NCBI GenBank assembly: GCA_031268245.1
Contig: JAIRXN010000089.1
Location: 1 to 17,464, forward strand
DNA from: Treponema sp.
GTDB lineage: Bacteria; Spirochaetota; Spirochaetia; Treponematales; Breznakiellaceae
DNA length: 17,464 bases
Reading direction: 5' to 3'
Below, in pieces: positions 1-5,755 of the stretch. Both the position numbers and the translations under genes were made by a program. Within the stretch, counting starts at the first letter, position 1. Every line of letters begins with the position of its first letter. The notes below the pieces were generated by a model. That model was not told where the DNA came from, searched no databases, and worked only from the letters and a program-made list of their open reading frames with translations.

Positions 1-35
1 TTTCGTAACTCCTTATAATATAAGGAGTTACGAAA
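1..35. repeat. Perfect 17+1+17 palindrome at the window edge
   Basis: Bases 1-17 are the exact reverse complement of 19-35 with a single central base. The right arm contains AAGGAG, a good Shine-Dalgarno match, 9-10 bases before an ATG at 37. The arms are AT-rich and no U-tract follows, so it is not a normal intrinsic terminator. It could be an operator, a cruciform-forming recombination site or an RNA hairpin hiding the ribosome binding site. The window edge hides its left context. Confidence 0.75.
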
Positions 36-36
36 C

Positions 37-180
37 ATGGGAAACACGGTTAAAAAGGCCGTTTTCGATAGGAATCCATTAAAACCGATTAATTCGACAA
101 CCTCGTTATGTGCAGTGCCATATTGTGTTTATTTGTTTGTAATATTTGCTACATTTGAGTTTCCCAATGTAAAAATATAA
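37..180 (+). CDS. Possible small ORF (47 aa) behind the palindrome
   Basis: An ATG at 37 follows TAAGGAG with suitable spacing and opens a 47-codon frame ending in TAA at 178-180. The N-terminus reads MGNTVKKAVFDRN and is basic and soluble-looking. From about residue 24 the frame runs into the cassette 1 terminal repeat and then antisense through the end of the cassette 1 gene, where it becomes hydrophobic and featureless. It may be the 5' end of a resident gene interrupted by the cassette at about position 104, or chance. I recognise no family. The ribosome binding site is the only positive evidence. Confidence 0.25.
   Translation: MGNTVKKAVFDRNPLKPINSTTSLCAVPYCVYLFVIFATFEFPNVKI
104..125 (+). 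repeat. Cassette 1 terminal inverted repeat, 3' copy
   Basis: This 22 bp stretch begins CGTTATGTGCAG and matches the reverse complement of 1045-1066 at 21 of 22 positions. The single difference is G here versus A in the mate, at the 11th base counted from the G of GTT. It ends three bases from the stop codon of the cassette 1 gene. It contains the R''-like box (ACATAAC on minus), which deviates from RYYYAAC at one base. Confidence 0.8.
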
Positions 181-998
181 GAAACCTCATTATCATTCAA
201 TGATGATGTTGCATGAAATTGTATTTCAAGATTATAAATATTTAGTTTTGTATTCTTTGCCCATGTTTCTTCTACTTTTTGTATATGAATGTTTCTTAAT
301 AAATTATTATTTCTTCCATCAAAAAGTATAGAATGAAAATCATCTCTAATATTCATAATTTGTTTAAATGTCGTATCTTTGATAATTGAAAGAGTTTCAA
401 TCCCATTAAACTTTTTCATAAAATAATTATATGTTTCTTCATCAATCAAAAACCTATTTAATTTATCCCTGCTTAATATTCTTGAATTTTTTATTATAGC
501 CTTTCCGTACCAATTATTTTCATAATTAAAAACATTATCATACGTTATTGTACTACGTATATTTAATTCTCCGATATATTTAGAAAGCCTAGGAGAAAAA
601 TGTCCACTGTTAAATATATGTAATACAGCAAAAAAATACAAGTTAAATACCAATGCATGTAAAGGAGTCTGAAAAATAATAAAACCGCCATCTCCCGTTG
701 GTATAAAATTATTTTGTATGTTAATATCCTTGGATAATGTTTTTTCTGCAACGCAAGTATATTGACAAGTGTTATCGAGTAATAAATCAAAAATAAGTGG
801 TATTAATGATTGTTTTTCATCTTCATAATCACTATACTTGTATATATCTAATCCAAGAATTGCTTTTATTTCCTGTTTTATATTTTCTCGTGAAAAATTT
901 GAAAAATTTTCGATGGAAACATTATCGGGAACATTACCAATCAGTTCCATATCATCAATTTCCTTTAATTTGGCAAGCAACTTGTCCTTTTTGATCAT
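129..998 (-). CDS. Cassette 1: divergent class III nucleotidyl cyclase-like protein
   Basis: This is a 289-residue soluble protein with no signal peptide. Three segments resemble the class III adenylate/guanylate cyclase fold: LDIYKYSDYEDEKQ at 50-63, an aligned equivalent of the first metal-binding Asp (D51); IPTGDGGFIIF at 99-109, the GDG hairpin carrying the second metal Asp (D103); and WYGKAIIKNSRILS at 163-176, matching the GxxVNxAaRL stretch. In the last, the catalytic Arg is kept (R173) but the usual Asn is Ile. The start is supported by AGGAG seven bases upstream and a strong promoter. The coding sequence is far more AT-rich than the liv operon, in keeping with transfer. Similar short cyclases occur in Pycsar defence, but no effector gene accompanies this one. 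Product and activity are inferred from motifs only. Confidence 0.55.
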   Translation of the reverse strand: MIKKDKLLAKLKEIDDMELIGNVPDNVSIENFSNFSRENIKQEIKAILGLDIYKYSDYEDEKQSLIPLIFDLLLDNTCQYTCVAEKTLSKDINIQNNFIPTGDGGFIIFQTPLHALVFNLYFFAVLHIFNSGHFSPRLSKYIGELNIRSTITYDNVFNYENNWYGKAIIKNSRILSRDKLNRFLIDEETYNYFMKKFNGIETLSIIKDTTFKQIMNIRDDFHSILFDGRNNNLLRNIHIQKVEETWAKNTKLNIYNLEIQFHATSSLNDNEVSYIFTLGNSNVANITNK

Positions 999-1018
999 AC
1001 TATAACTCCTGTATATTT

Positions 1019-1047
1019 TTTATATTGGTTCTCCCAAAAAATGTCAA
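1019..1047 (-). promoter_or_regulatory. Cassette 1 promoter, TTGACA-17-TATAAA
   Basis: On the minus strand TTGACA (1047-1042) and TATAAA (1024-1019) are separated by exactly 17 bases, about 20 bases upstream of the cassette 1 start codon at 998. Part of the -35 box lies in the cassette terminal repeat. AGGAG follows at normal spacing to the ATG. Confidence 0.7.
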
Positions 1048-1066
1048 TATGGCATTGCACATAACG
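1045..1066 (-). repeat. Cassette 1 terminal inverted repeat, 5' copy
   Basis: Reverse-complement partner of 104-125 with one mismatch (A for G at base 11 of the GTT-anchored repeat). On the minus strand it starts CGTTATGT, the presumed R' box where recombination would fall between G1065 and T1064. GTTATGT deviates from the GTTRRRY consensus at one position. The repeat runs on into the -35 region of the cassette 1 promoter. Confidence 0.8.
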
Positions 1067-1212
1067 TTCCGGCTGTATATGACGTTTTGGCGGCCCGAAT
1101 AAGGGCTTGCGAAGCAAGACCAGGGCCGACAAAATGTGGGTGCAGTGAGCCGACCTAGGCGAACGGAACCCCGGAGGGCCGAAGGCCCGGAGCATATACA
1201 GACCTGTTAGGC
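1059..1212 (-). other. attC-like recombination site of cassette 2
   Basis: The outer boxes are GCCTAAC (minus, 1212-1206; exact RYYYAAC) and GTTATGT (minus, 1065-1059; one off GTTRRRY). Inside them CTGTATATG at 1073-1081 pairs perfectly with CATATACAG at 1193-1201. Two more G-C pairs form if A1202 is left bulged, which resembles the extrahelical base of L boxes. The centre is palindromic: TTTTGGCGGCCC (1085-1096) pairs 11 of 12 with 1123-1134, with CTTGC-GAA-GCAAG nested inside, and GGGCC-GAA-GGCCC forms a second stem at 1176-1188. At 154 bp it is long for an attC. Orientation is chosen from gene direction and box consensus. Confidence 0.68.
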
Positions 1213-1223
1213 GCAGTACCCCC
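1203..1223 (+). repeat. Cassette 2 terminal inverted repeat, 3' copy
   Basis: This 21 bp stretch begins CCTGTTAGGCGCAG and ends CCCCC. It matches the reverse complement of 2104-2124 at all but one base. The difference is again G here versus A in the mate at base 11 from the G of GTT, as in cassette 1. Confidence 0.8.
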
Positions 1224-1251
1224 GTACTCCATTCTTCTCAAAAATAGAATC

Positions 1252-2025
1252 TCAATAGCCTGGTCTTTGAATATGCTCCTGCACTTTCCATTGTTTTTTT
1301 GAATTATGATTATAATACCAACATCCCGAAATTGCTGTTAATCCTTTCCCTTTTACAATGTTTTTTAACCCGTTTAATATATTTGCCCCATATCCTTTTT
1401 GTCTATATTCCTCCCGCACAATCATTCCTATACTTGCATATTGATCCATGATTTTTTGATATTCTATCACACCAAATCCTATTATTTTGTTTTCATGCCT
1501 TGCTATATATATTTCTTCATCTGCCGACTTTTTTATATTTTCAATTTCACCTTTTAAAAAGTCGTAACAAATATTTAATATTTCCCCGTCTTTCTCAATA
1601 TCCGCGAGTGTTAATTCTATATTTATTATTTTTGACGGAGTTTTGTCCGTATATATTGAGAAATATGCCTGTTTTTCTATTTTCACATAATTATCAACGG
1701 CATGGCTTATAAAAAACTCATCCCCCGTTGGAATTAAAGCCTCTTTAATTGATTCATATTTTTTAATAAGTGTAAATAATTCCTGTGAAATATTCCGGTA
1801 TTTCTCAAATACATTGAATAAAACCAATACGGTTTCCTTATTTATTGCAAAATATCCTATAATATTATCGTTATACATTATTTTATAAAAATTGCTTTCC
1901 CGAATATGCCCTTCTAAAAAAGAATCAGCAATAATTTGATTATTCTTATAATATTCAACCACAAATGATTTTACATCGTCAAAATAACATTTTTTTATAT
2001 TTACATTGCTTAGAACATCGTTCAT
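1252..2025 (-). CDS. Cassette 2: GNAT acetyltransferase, frameshifted near its C-terminus
   Basis: This 257-residue protein ends in a GNAT domain: YIARHENKIIGFGVI (173-187), then SIGMIVREEYRQKGYGANIL (198-217) with the acetyl-CoA loop R/Q-x-x-G-x-G as RQKGYG (208-213). The last 13 residues in frame (QWKVQEHIQRPGY) do not fit the family. One extra A in the run at 1294-1300 would restore TMESAGAYSKTRLLRFYF to a TGA at 1238-1240, the expected S...E-AG...TR motif after NHNSKK. So a one-base loss in poly-A has altered the end, whether by mutation, slippage or sequencing error. The N-terminal half (1-130) may be a degenerate second GNAT fold. GGGAGAG precedes the ATG. Substrate unknown. Confidence 0.75.
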   Translation of the reverse strand: MNDVLSNVNIKKCYFDDVKSFVVEYYKNNQIIADSFLEGHIRESNFYKIMYNDNIIGYFAINKETVLVLFNVFEKYRNISQELFTLIKKYESIKEALIPTGDEFFISHAVDNYVKIEKQAYFSIYTDKTPSKIINIELTLADIEKDGEILNICYDFLKGEIENIKKSADEEIYIARHENKIIGFGVIEYQKIMDQYASIGMIVREEYRQKGYGANILNGLKNIVKGKGLTAISGCWYYNHNSKKQWKVQEHIQRPGY

Positions 2026-2043
2026 TTTACTCTCCCTTCATTA

Positions 2044-2072
2044 AATATATTTTATTTTGTATATTTTGTCAA
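2044..2072 (-). promoter_or_regulatory. Cassette 2 promoter, TTGACA-17-TATATT
   Basis: On the minus strand TTGACA (2072-2067) and TATATT (2049-2044) are 17 bases apart, placing transcription start about 10 bases before the GGGAGAG ribosome binding site of the acetyltransferase gene. It lies inside the cassette, so the gene need not depend on an upstream integron promoter. Confidence 0.7.
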
Positions 2073-2103
2073 TCATTGTTTTAATATTTCTCAACTAATT
2101 TTA

Positions 2104-2124
2104 GGGGGTATTGCGCCTAACAGG
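2104..2124 (-). repeat. Cassette 2 terminal inverted repeat, 5' copy
   Basis: Partner of 1203-1223. On the minus strand it begins CCTGTTAGGCGCAA and ends CCCCC, with GTTAGGC (2121-2115) an exact GTTRRRY box. It marks the start of cassette 2 next to the liv operon. Confidence 0.8.
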
Positions 2125-2142
2125 CTTTATATTCCTCGTGCC
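2115..2142 (+). other. Half attC/attI-like site between cassette 2 and livF
   Basis: Read on plus, this stretch opens GCCTAACAGGCTTTATAT. It closely resembles the minus-strand opening of the 1059-1212 element, GCCTAACAGGTCTGTATATG: same R box and spacer, and an L-box-like CTTTATAT with the extra T missing. No partner half is seen before the livF stop at 2158, so it is a half site: either attI-like, a secondary insertion point or a truncated attC. A short GTGC...GCAC hairpin follows at 2139-2154. Confidence 0.4.
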
Positions 2143-2157
2143 TAAGAAAGCACTGAT

Positions 2158-2904
2158 TTATTCCCCTAAATAGGCCTTGCGAATCCCATCGTCTTTAAGC
2201 AGCGCCTCCCCTGTGTCCTGCATGGTAATCCTGCCGGTTTCAAGCACATACGCATAATCGGCTATTTCCAGGGCCGCACGGGCGTTCTGTTCAATCAACA
2301 GAATCGTTGTACCGTGTTTGTTGATCTCTATGATGATCTCGAAGATCATCTTTGACACGAGGGGCGCCAGTCCCAGGCTGGGTTCATCCAGCATGAGAAG
2401 CTTCGGGCTTGACATAAGACCGCGGGCCACGGCGAGCATCTGCTGTTCGCCTCCCGACAGTGTTCCTGCGCTCTGGCGGATTCGTTCCTTGAGCCGGGGG
2501 AAGAGCCTGAAACAACGTTCCCGATCCTGCCTGATCCCCGCCTTGTCTTTGCGGATATAGGCTCCCAGGGTAAGGTTTTCGTCTACAGTAAGGTTGGGGA
2601 ATACATGCCGTCCTTCCGGAATAAGCGCCATGCCGCCGGAAACAATGTCGCGGGGATCGTGTCCGGTTATCTCTTCATCGTTCCAGAGGATCTTTCCGGC
2701 GGCAGGTTTGACAAGTCCGGCAATGCTGTTGAGCATGGTGCTCTTTCCAGCCCCGTTTGCTCCGATAAGGGTGACGATTTTCCCTTCGGCAACTTCAATG
2801 TCGATGCCCTGCAGCGCGTGGATGCCGCCATAGTAAACCGAAAGACCTTCGAGTTTCAGCAGGAAATTTTGTTTCCCCTTCGGTTCAGTGTTTGGGCCCG
2901 GCAT
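2158..2904 (-). CDS. livF: Branched-chain amino acid ABC transporter, ATP-binding protein LivF
   Basis: This is one of the two ATPases that drive import of leucine/isoleucine/valine or related amino acids at the inner membrane. The 248-residue length is normal with a short N-terminal extension. Walker A is GANGAGKS (48-55), the Q-loop region precedes IPEGRHVFPNLTVDENL (95-111), the ABC signature is LSGGEQQ (149-155) and Walker B is LLMLDEP (169-175). The H-loop position is Gln in LLIEQNA (203-209), as is usual for LivF. The start ATG shares one base with the livG stop (TAATG), so translation is coupled. It is the last gene of the operon. I see no convincing terminator before the cassette segment, so read-through into cassette 2 is possible. 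Confidence 0.93.
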   Translation of the reverse strand: MPGPNTEPKGKQNFLLKLEGLSVYYGGIHALQGIDIEVAEGKIVTLIGANGAGKSTMLNSIAGLVKPAAGKILWNDEEITGHDPRDIVSGGMALIPEGRHVFPNLTVDENLTLGAYIRKDKAGIRQDRERCFRLFPRLKERIRQSAGTLSGGEQQMLAVARGLMSSPKLLMLDEPSLGLAPLVSKMIFEIIIEINKHGTTILLIEQNARAALEIADYAYVLETGRITMQDTGEALLKDDGIRKAYLGE

Positions 2905-3659
2905 TACTCTACCCCCAGATATGCGTCGATGACTTTCTGGTTTTTCTGAATCTCCTGGGGAGTGCCTTCCGCAATAGTAATGCCGTAATCCAGTACATAA
3001 AGCCGCGTACAGATTCCCATAACCACCTGCATGTGATGTTCGATAAGGAGCACGGAAATATCGAATTTGTCCCTGACGGAAACGATAAAGTCCATGAGTT
3101 CGTATGATTCCTGCGGATTCATGCCTGCGGCAGGTTCATCAAGCAGGAGGAGCTTGGGTTCTGTAGCCAGGGCCCGTACAATTTCAAGACGGCGCTGCTT
3201 GCCGTAAGGCAGGGATACTGCGTTGTCATCGGCATTCGACAGAAGTCCTACCGAATCAAGGAGTTCCAGGGCAAAGTTTTTGCTCTTCGTCTCCTTTTTA
3301 AGGTAGGCGGGCAGATGCAGCACCGATTCAAAGAGCGAAGGTTTTTCTCTGAGGTTGCAGGCCACAAGGATATTCTCCAGCACCGTCATTTCGTGGAAAA
3401 GCCTGATATTCTGAAAAGTTCTGGCAATGCCGATTTCGGTGATCCTGTGGGACGGCATGCCGGCAATTTCCCTGCCGTTAAGGAGTATCTGGCCCTTGGT
3501 GGGAGTATAGACTCCGGTGATCATGTTAAAAATCGTAGTCTTTCCCGCGCCGTTAGGACCGATGAGTCCTACAATTTCTCCGTCATTGACAACAGTGGTA
3601 AAATCGGAGACCGCGGTAAGTCCGCCGAATTGCATGGTAACATGTTTGGTAAGCAGCAT
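2904..3659 (-). CDS. livG: Branched-chain amino acid ABC transporter, ATP-binding protein LivG
   Basis: Second ATPase of the importer, 251 residues. Walker A is GPNGAGKT (34-41). The LivG-type stretch RTFQNIRLFHEMTVLENILV lies at 80-99, the signature is the LivG variant LPYGKQRRLEI (150-160), Walker B is LLLLDEPAAG (170-179), and the H-loop is H208 in IEHHM. Family members usually read SYG and EHDM here, so Pro and the second His are small departures. Its start overlaps the livM stop by one base (TGATG) and its stop overlaps the livF start, so the three are translated as a chain. Confidence 0.93.
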   Translation of the reverse strand: MLLTKHVTMQFGGLTAVSDFTTVVNDGEIVGLIGPNGAGKTTIFNMITGVYTPTKGQILLNGREIAGMPSHRITEIGIARTFQNIRLFHEMTVLENILVACNLREKPSLFESVLHLPAYLKKETKSKNFALELLDSVGLLSNADDNAVSLPYGKQRRLEIVRALATEPKLLLLDEPAAGMNPQESYELMDFIVSVRDKFDISVLLIEHHMQVVMGICTRLYVLDYGITIAEGTPQEIQKNQKVIDAYLGVE

Positions 3660-4735
3660 CAGTTGCTCTCCTTACCGCTTTTTTTTGAAAAATATGCTCC
3701 GATTGCGGGTTTGATGCCGGCAAGGAGTTCCCAGGAAAATTCGGTTTTCCCCATAAGGCCCTGCTGCCGGTTTATAACCACCACAAGAAGCAGGATGCTG
3801 AACACTACCATCCTTAAACCGGGAAGTCCGTTGGTCTGCACAAAGATAAAGTTAAGAGGACCGTCAAGGAAACGCAGAAGCTCCATGGAGACGGTCACCA
3901 CAATCGCTGCGATTACGGAGCCTGTGATGCTTCCGTTGCCTCCCAGTACCACGATGAGCACAATGTTGTAGGTAAGCGCAAAAGTGAACATCTTGGGATC
4001 AATGGTACTCATCATGTGACCCAGCAGCGCCCCGCCGATTCCGGCAATAAAACTGGCTATGGTAAAACTGAGGACCTTTATTTTTGCGACATTTATTCCC
4101 ATGGCCTGGGCCGCTATTTCGTTATCCCGGACAGCCATGCAGGAACGGCCAAAGGCGGAACGGATAAGAGCGAACATGAATACTACCGTTAAAAAAACCA
4201 GGCACCAGATCATCCAGGTGGTAGAAAATTTGGGGAGGCCCTTGATACCCAGGGCGCCGTTGGTCACCGATTGCATGTTGGTGATCACCACCCGGATGAT
4301 CTCGGAAAAACCCAGGGTGGCAATGGCGAGGTAATCGTCCCGGAGGCGGAGTACCGGAGTACCGATAAGAAAGCCCGCAAGCGCGGATACCGCTCCCGCA
4401 ATGATCAGCGCGGGAATAAAAGGAAGCTGTATGCCTGCAAGCCAGGGCTCTATAGGAGCCATGAAGAAGTTCATTTCCTTCTGGGCAGGGCTCATGGTAA
4501 GAAGGGCGCTTACATAGGCTCCCAGGGCCATGAAACCCGCATGCCCCAGAGAAAAGAGTCCTGTAAAACCGTTAATCAAATTGAGCGAAAGGGCAAGAAT
4601 GATGTAGATTCCGCAGAGGTTGAAGATCCGCAGATTGAAGGAACTGAAAGTCTTGTCCGCAAAAAGTATAAACAATGCGATGAGAAGAACCCCCGCAATA
4701 CTCAGTATCAGTCTTGTTTTTTTGCTAAACATCAT
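3659..4735 (-). CDS. livM: Branched-chain amino acid ABC transporter, permease LivM
   Basis: A polytopic inner-membrane permease of 358 residues with about ten hydrophobic segments. It carries the LivM hallmark NGFTGLFSLGHAGFMALGAY (about 55-74) and the conserved cytoplasmic loop GRSCMAVRDNEIAAQAMGIN, which contacts the ATPases. A hydrophilic tail of about 35 residues follows the last helix and is longer than usual, ending KKSGKESN. The start is the first of two ATG codons, with AGGA just upstream and only six bases after livH. It pairs with LivH to form the translocation channel. Confidence 0.92.
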   Translation of the reverse strand: MMFSKKTRLILSIAGVLLIALFILFADKTFSSFNLRIFNLCGIYIILALSLNLINGFTGLFSLGHAGFMALGAYVSALLTMSPAQKEMNFFMAPIEPWLAGIQLPFIPALIIAGAVSALAGFLIGTPVLRLRDDYLAIATLGFSEIIRVVITNMQSVTNGALGIKGLPKFSTTWMIWCLVFLTVVFMFALIRSAFGRSCMAVRDNEIAAQAMGINVAKIKVLSFTIASFIAGIGGALLGHMMSTIDPKMFTFALTYNIVLIVVLGGNGSITGSVIAAIVVTVSMELLRFLDGPLNFIFVQTNGLPGLRMVVFSILLLVVVINRQQGLMGKTEFSWELLAGIKPAIGAYFSKKSGKESN

Positions 4736-4741
4736 GGTTTC

Positions 4742-5635
4742 CTACACCTTTTCTATCTGATGTTTCCCCAGAAGGCCGGAAGGCTTCACGAGTAATACTA
4801 TTATCAGCAGAATAAATGCAAAGGCGTCCCGGTAGCCTGTAAGCGTGGGAAGGAAGGCCATGATCATGATCTCAATAAGACCCAGGAGGAAGGCTCCCAG
4901 CACCGCCCCGCCGATATTACCGATACCGCCGATGACGGCGGCGATAAAGCATTTCAGCCCCGGCACGGTTCCCATGGTAGGGTTAAGCTGGGGATACTTG
5001 AGCGCCCACATGACTCCGCCGATTGCCGCAAGTACGGAACCGGTGCCGAAGGTAAAGGAAACAATCTTGTTAACGTCTATGGCCATAAGCCGGGCTGCCG
5101 CAAGATCCGTGGACACTGCCCGCATGGCCATACCGGTTTTTGTCTTGTGAACAATGATTAAAAGGATAACCAACAGTATTGCTGTCAAAACGGGAATAAA
5201 GAAACTGACGCTCATTACGGAAACCGCGCCCATGTGAATGACCCGGTTGAACATATCGGGTACGGGAAAGGGTTTCTGCCGGCCGCCAAAGATAACCGTG
5301 GCCAGATTCTGAAAGAGAAAGGAAGCGCCGATGGCGCTGATCATAATCGAAATCCGGGGACTGTTCCGCAGCGGAGCATAGGCTACCCGCTCCAGAGCTA
5401 TGCCCAGAACACCGGTAAGACCGAAGGCTACAATAAAACCAACCCACCAGGGCATGAGAAACAAGGTTACTGCATAGAAGGCAAAGTAGCCTCCCAGCAT
5501 GAATACATCACCATGTGCAAAGTTGATGAGACGGAGGATGCCATACACCATGGTATAACCAATGGCAATAAGGGCATAAAGGCTGCCCAGTGAAAGGGCG
5601 TTAGCCAGATACTGCAAGAACGAATCTATACTCAT
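4742..5635 (-). CDS. livH: Branched-chain amino acid ABC transporter, permease LivH
   Basis: An inner-membrane permease of 297 residues. The family signature is at the N-terminus: LYALIAIGYTMVYGILRLINFAHGDVFMLGGY (about 19-50 with the helix before it). The conserved coupling loop MAMRAVSTDLAAARLMAIDV and the glycine-rich segment AAVIGGIGNIGGAVLGAFLLG are in their expected places. It forms the channel with LivM. It lies 120 bases after the livJ stop, a gap filled by two hairpins, which suggests its expression is tuned separately from the binding protein. Confidence 0.92.
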   Translation of the reverse strand: MSIDSFLQYLANALSLGSLYALIAIGYTMVYGILRLINFAHGDVFMLGGYFAFYAVTLFLMPWWVGFIVAFGLTGVLGIALERVAYAPLRNSPRISIMISAIGASFLFQNLATVIFGGRQKPFPVPDMFNRVIHMGAVSVMSVSFFIPVLTAILLVILLIIVHKTKTGMAMRAVSTDLAAARLMAIDVNKIVSFTFGTGSVLAAIGGVMWALKYPQLNPTMGTVPGLKCFIAAVIGGIGNIGGAVLGAFLLGLIEIMIMAFLPTLTGYRDAFAFILLIIVLLVKPSGLLGKHQIEKV

Positions 5636-5655
5636 TTATATCTTTTGGCATGGAA

Positions 5656-5688
5656 GATTGAGAATTGGACTGCCGCCAACTCCCAATC
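5656..5688 (-). promoter_or_regulatory. Strand-specific hairpin in the livJ-livH spacer
   Basis: In the minus-strand transcript 13 consecutive pairs form between bases 5688-5676 and 5668-5656 with a 7-base loop, two of them G.U. On the opposite strand those two would be A.C mismatches, so the hairpin suits the liv mRNA and not an antisense RNA. It lies two bases downstream of the larger hairpin and about 20 bases before the livH start, so it may influence livH translation or mRNA 3' end protection. Confidence 0.55.
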
Positions 5689-5689
5689 G

Positions 5690-5726
5690 GGCTTGTTTCA
5701 AAACCGACCGGGTTTTGAAACAAGCC
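5690..5726 (-). promoter_or_regulatory. Perfect 16 bp hairpin in the livJ-livH spacer
   Basis: GGCTTGTTTCAAAACC (5690-5705) pairs perfectly with 5711-5726 around a 5-base loop, 30 bases after the livJ stop. No U-tract follows on the minus strand, so full termination is unlikely. Hairpins here in binding-protein operons usually stabilise the upstream mRNA or attenuate the permease genes. That role is inferred. Confidence 0.65.
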
Positions 5727-5755
5727 AATCTTTAATTTTTAATCCACAACGGCGG

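Larger units (their letters stand above)
105..2121 (-). mobile_element. Integron gene-cassette segment (two cassettes, no integrase in view)
   Basis: Two AT-rich minus-strand genes are each bounded by long inverted repeats whose outer ends are R-box-like: GTTATGT/ACATAAC for cassette 1 and GTTAGGC/GCCTAAC for cassette 2. They are joined by one complete attC-like element at 1059-1212. Read on the minus strand, cassette 2 runs from about 2120 to 1065 and cassette 1 from about 1064 to beyond 105. In this reading each gene precedes its attC, as in ordinary cassettes. The segment lies just downstream of livF and on the same strand. With no integrase here it may be a cluster of attC sites lacking an integrase, or the edge of a larger array. 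Confidence 0.68.

Noticed and set aside
995..1195. Open frame through the attC region (minus)
   Set aside because: It crosses the palindromic attC, promoter and repeat, has no ribosome binding site and encodes low-complexity Arg/Pro-rich sequence.
410..1740. Shared IPTGD motif in both cassette proteins as a sign of common ancestry
   Set aside because: The match is five residues in otherwise unrelated folds; in the acetyltransferase it is followed by EFF, not the GG/GM of cyclases.
104..2124. Inverted repeats around each gene as insertion-sequence ends
   Set aside because: Neither gene resembles a transposase, no target-site duplications are visible, and the two repeat pairs differ in sequence but share attC-type boxes around a folded 154 bp element.
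4271..4795. Long plus-strand frames opposite livM, livH, livG and the metallopeptidase
   Set aside because: They mirror well-supported genes, have no ribosome binding sites and give Arg/Gly/Pro-rich translations typical of antisense frames.
5690..5726. Intrinsic terminator after livJ
   Set aside because: The stem is not followed by a U-tract on the minus strand and the downstream liv genes need the same transcript.
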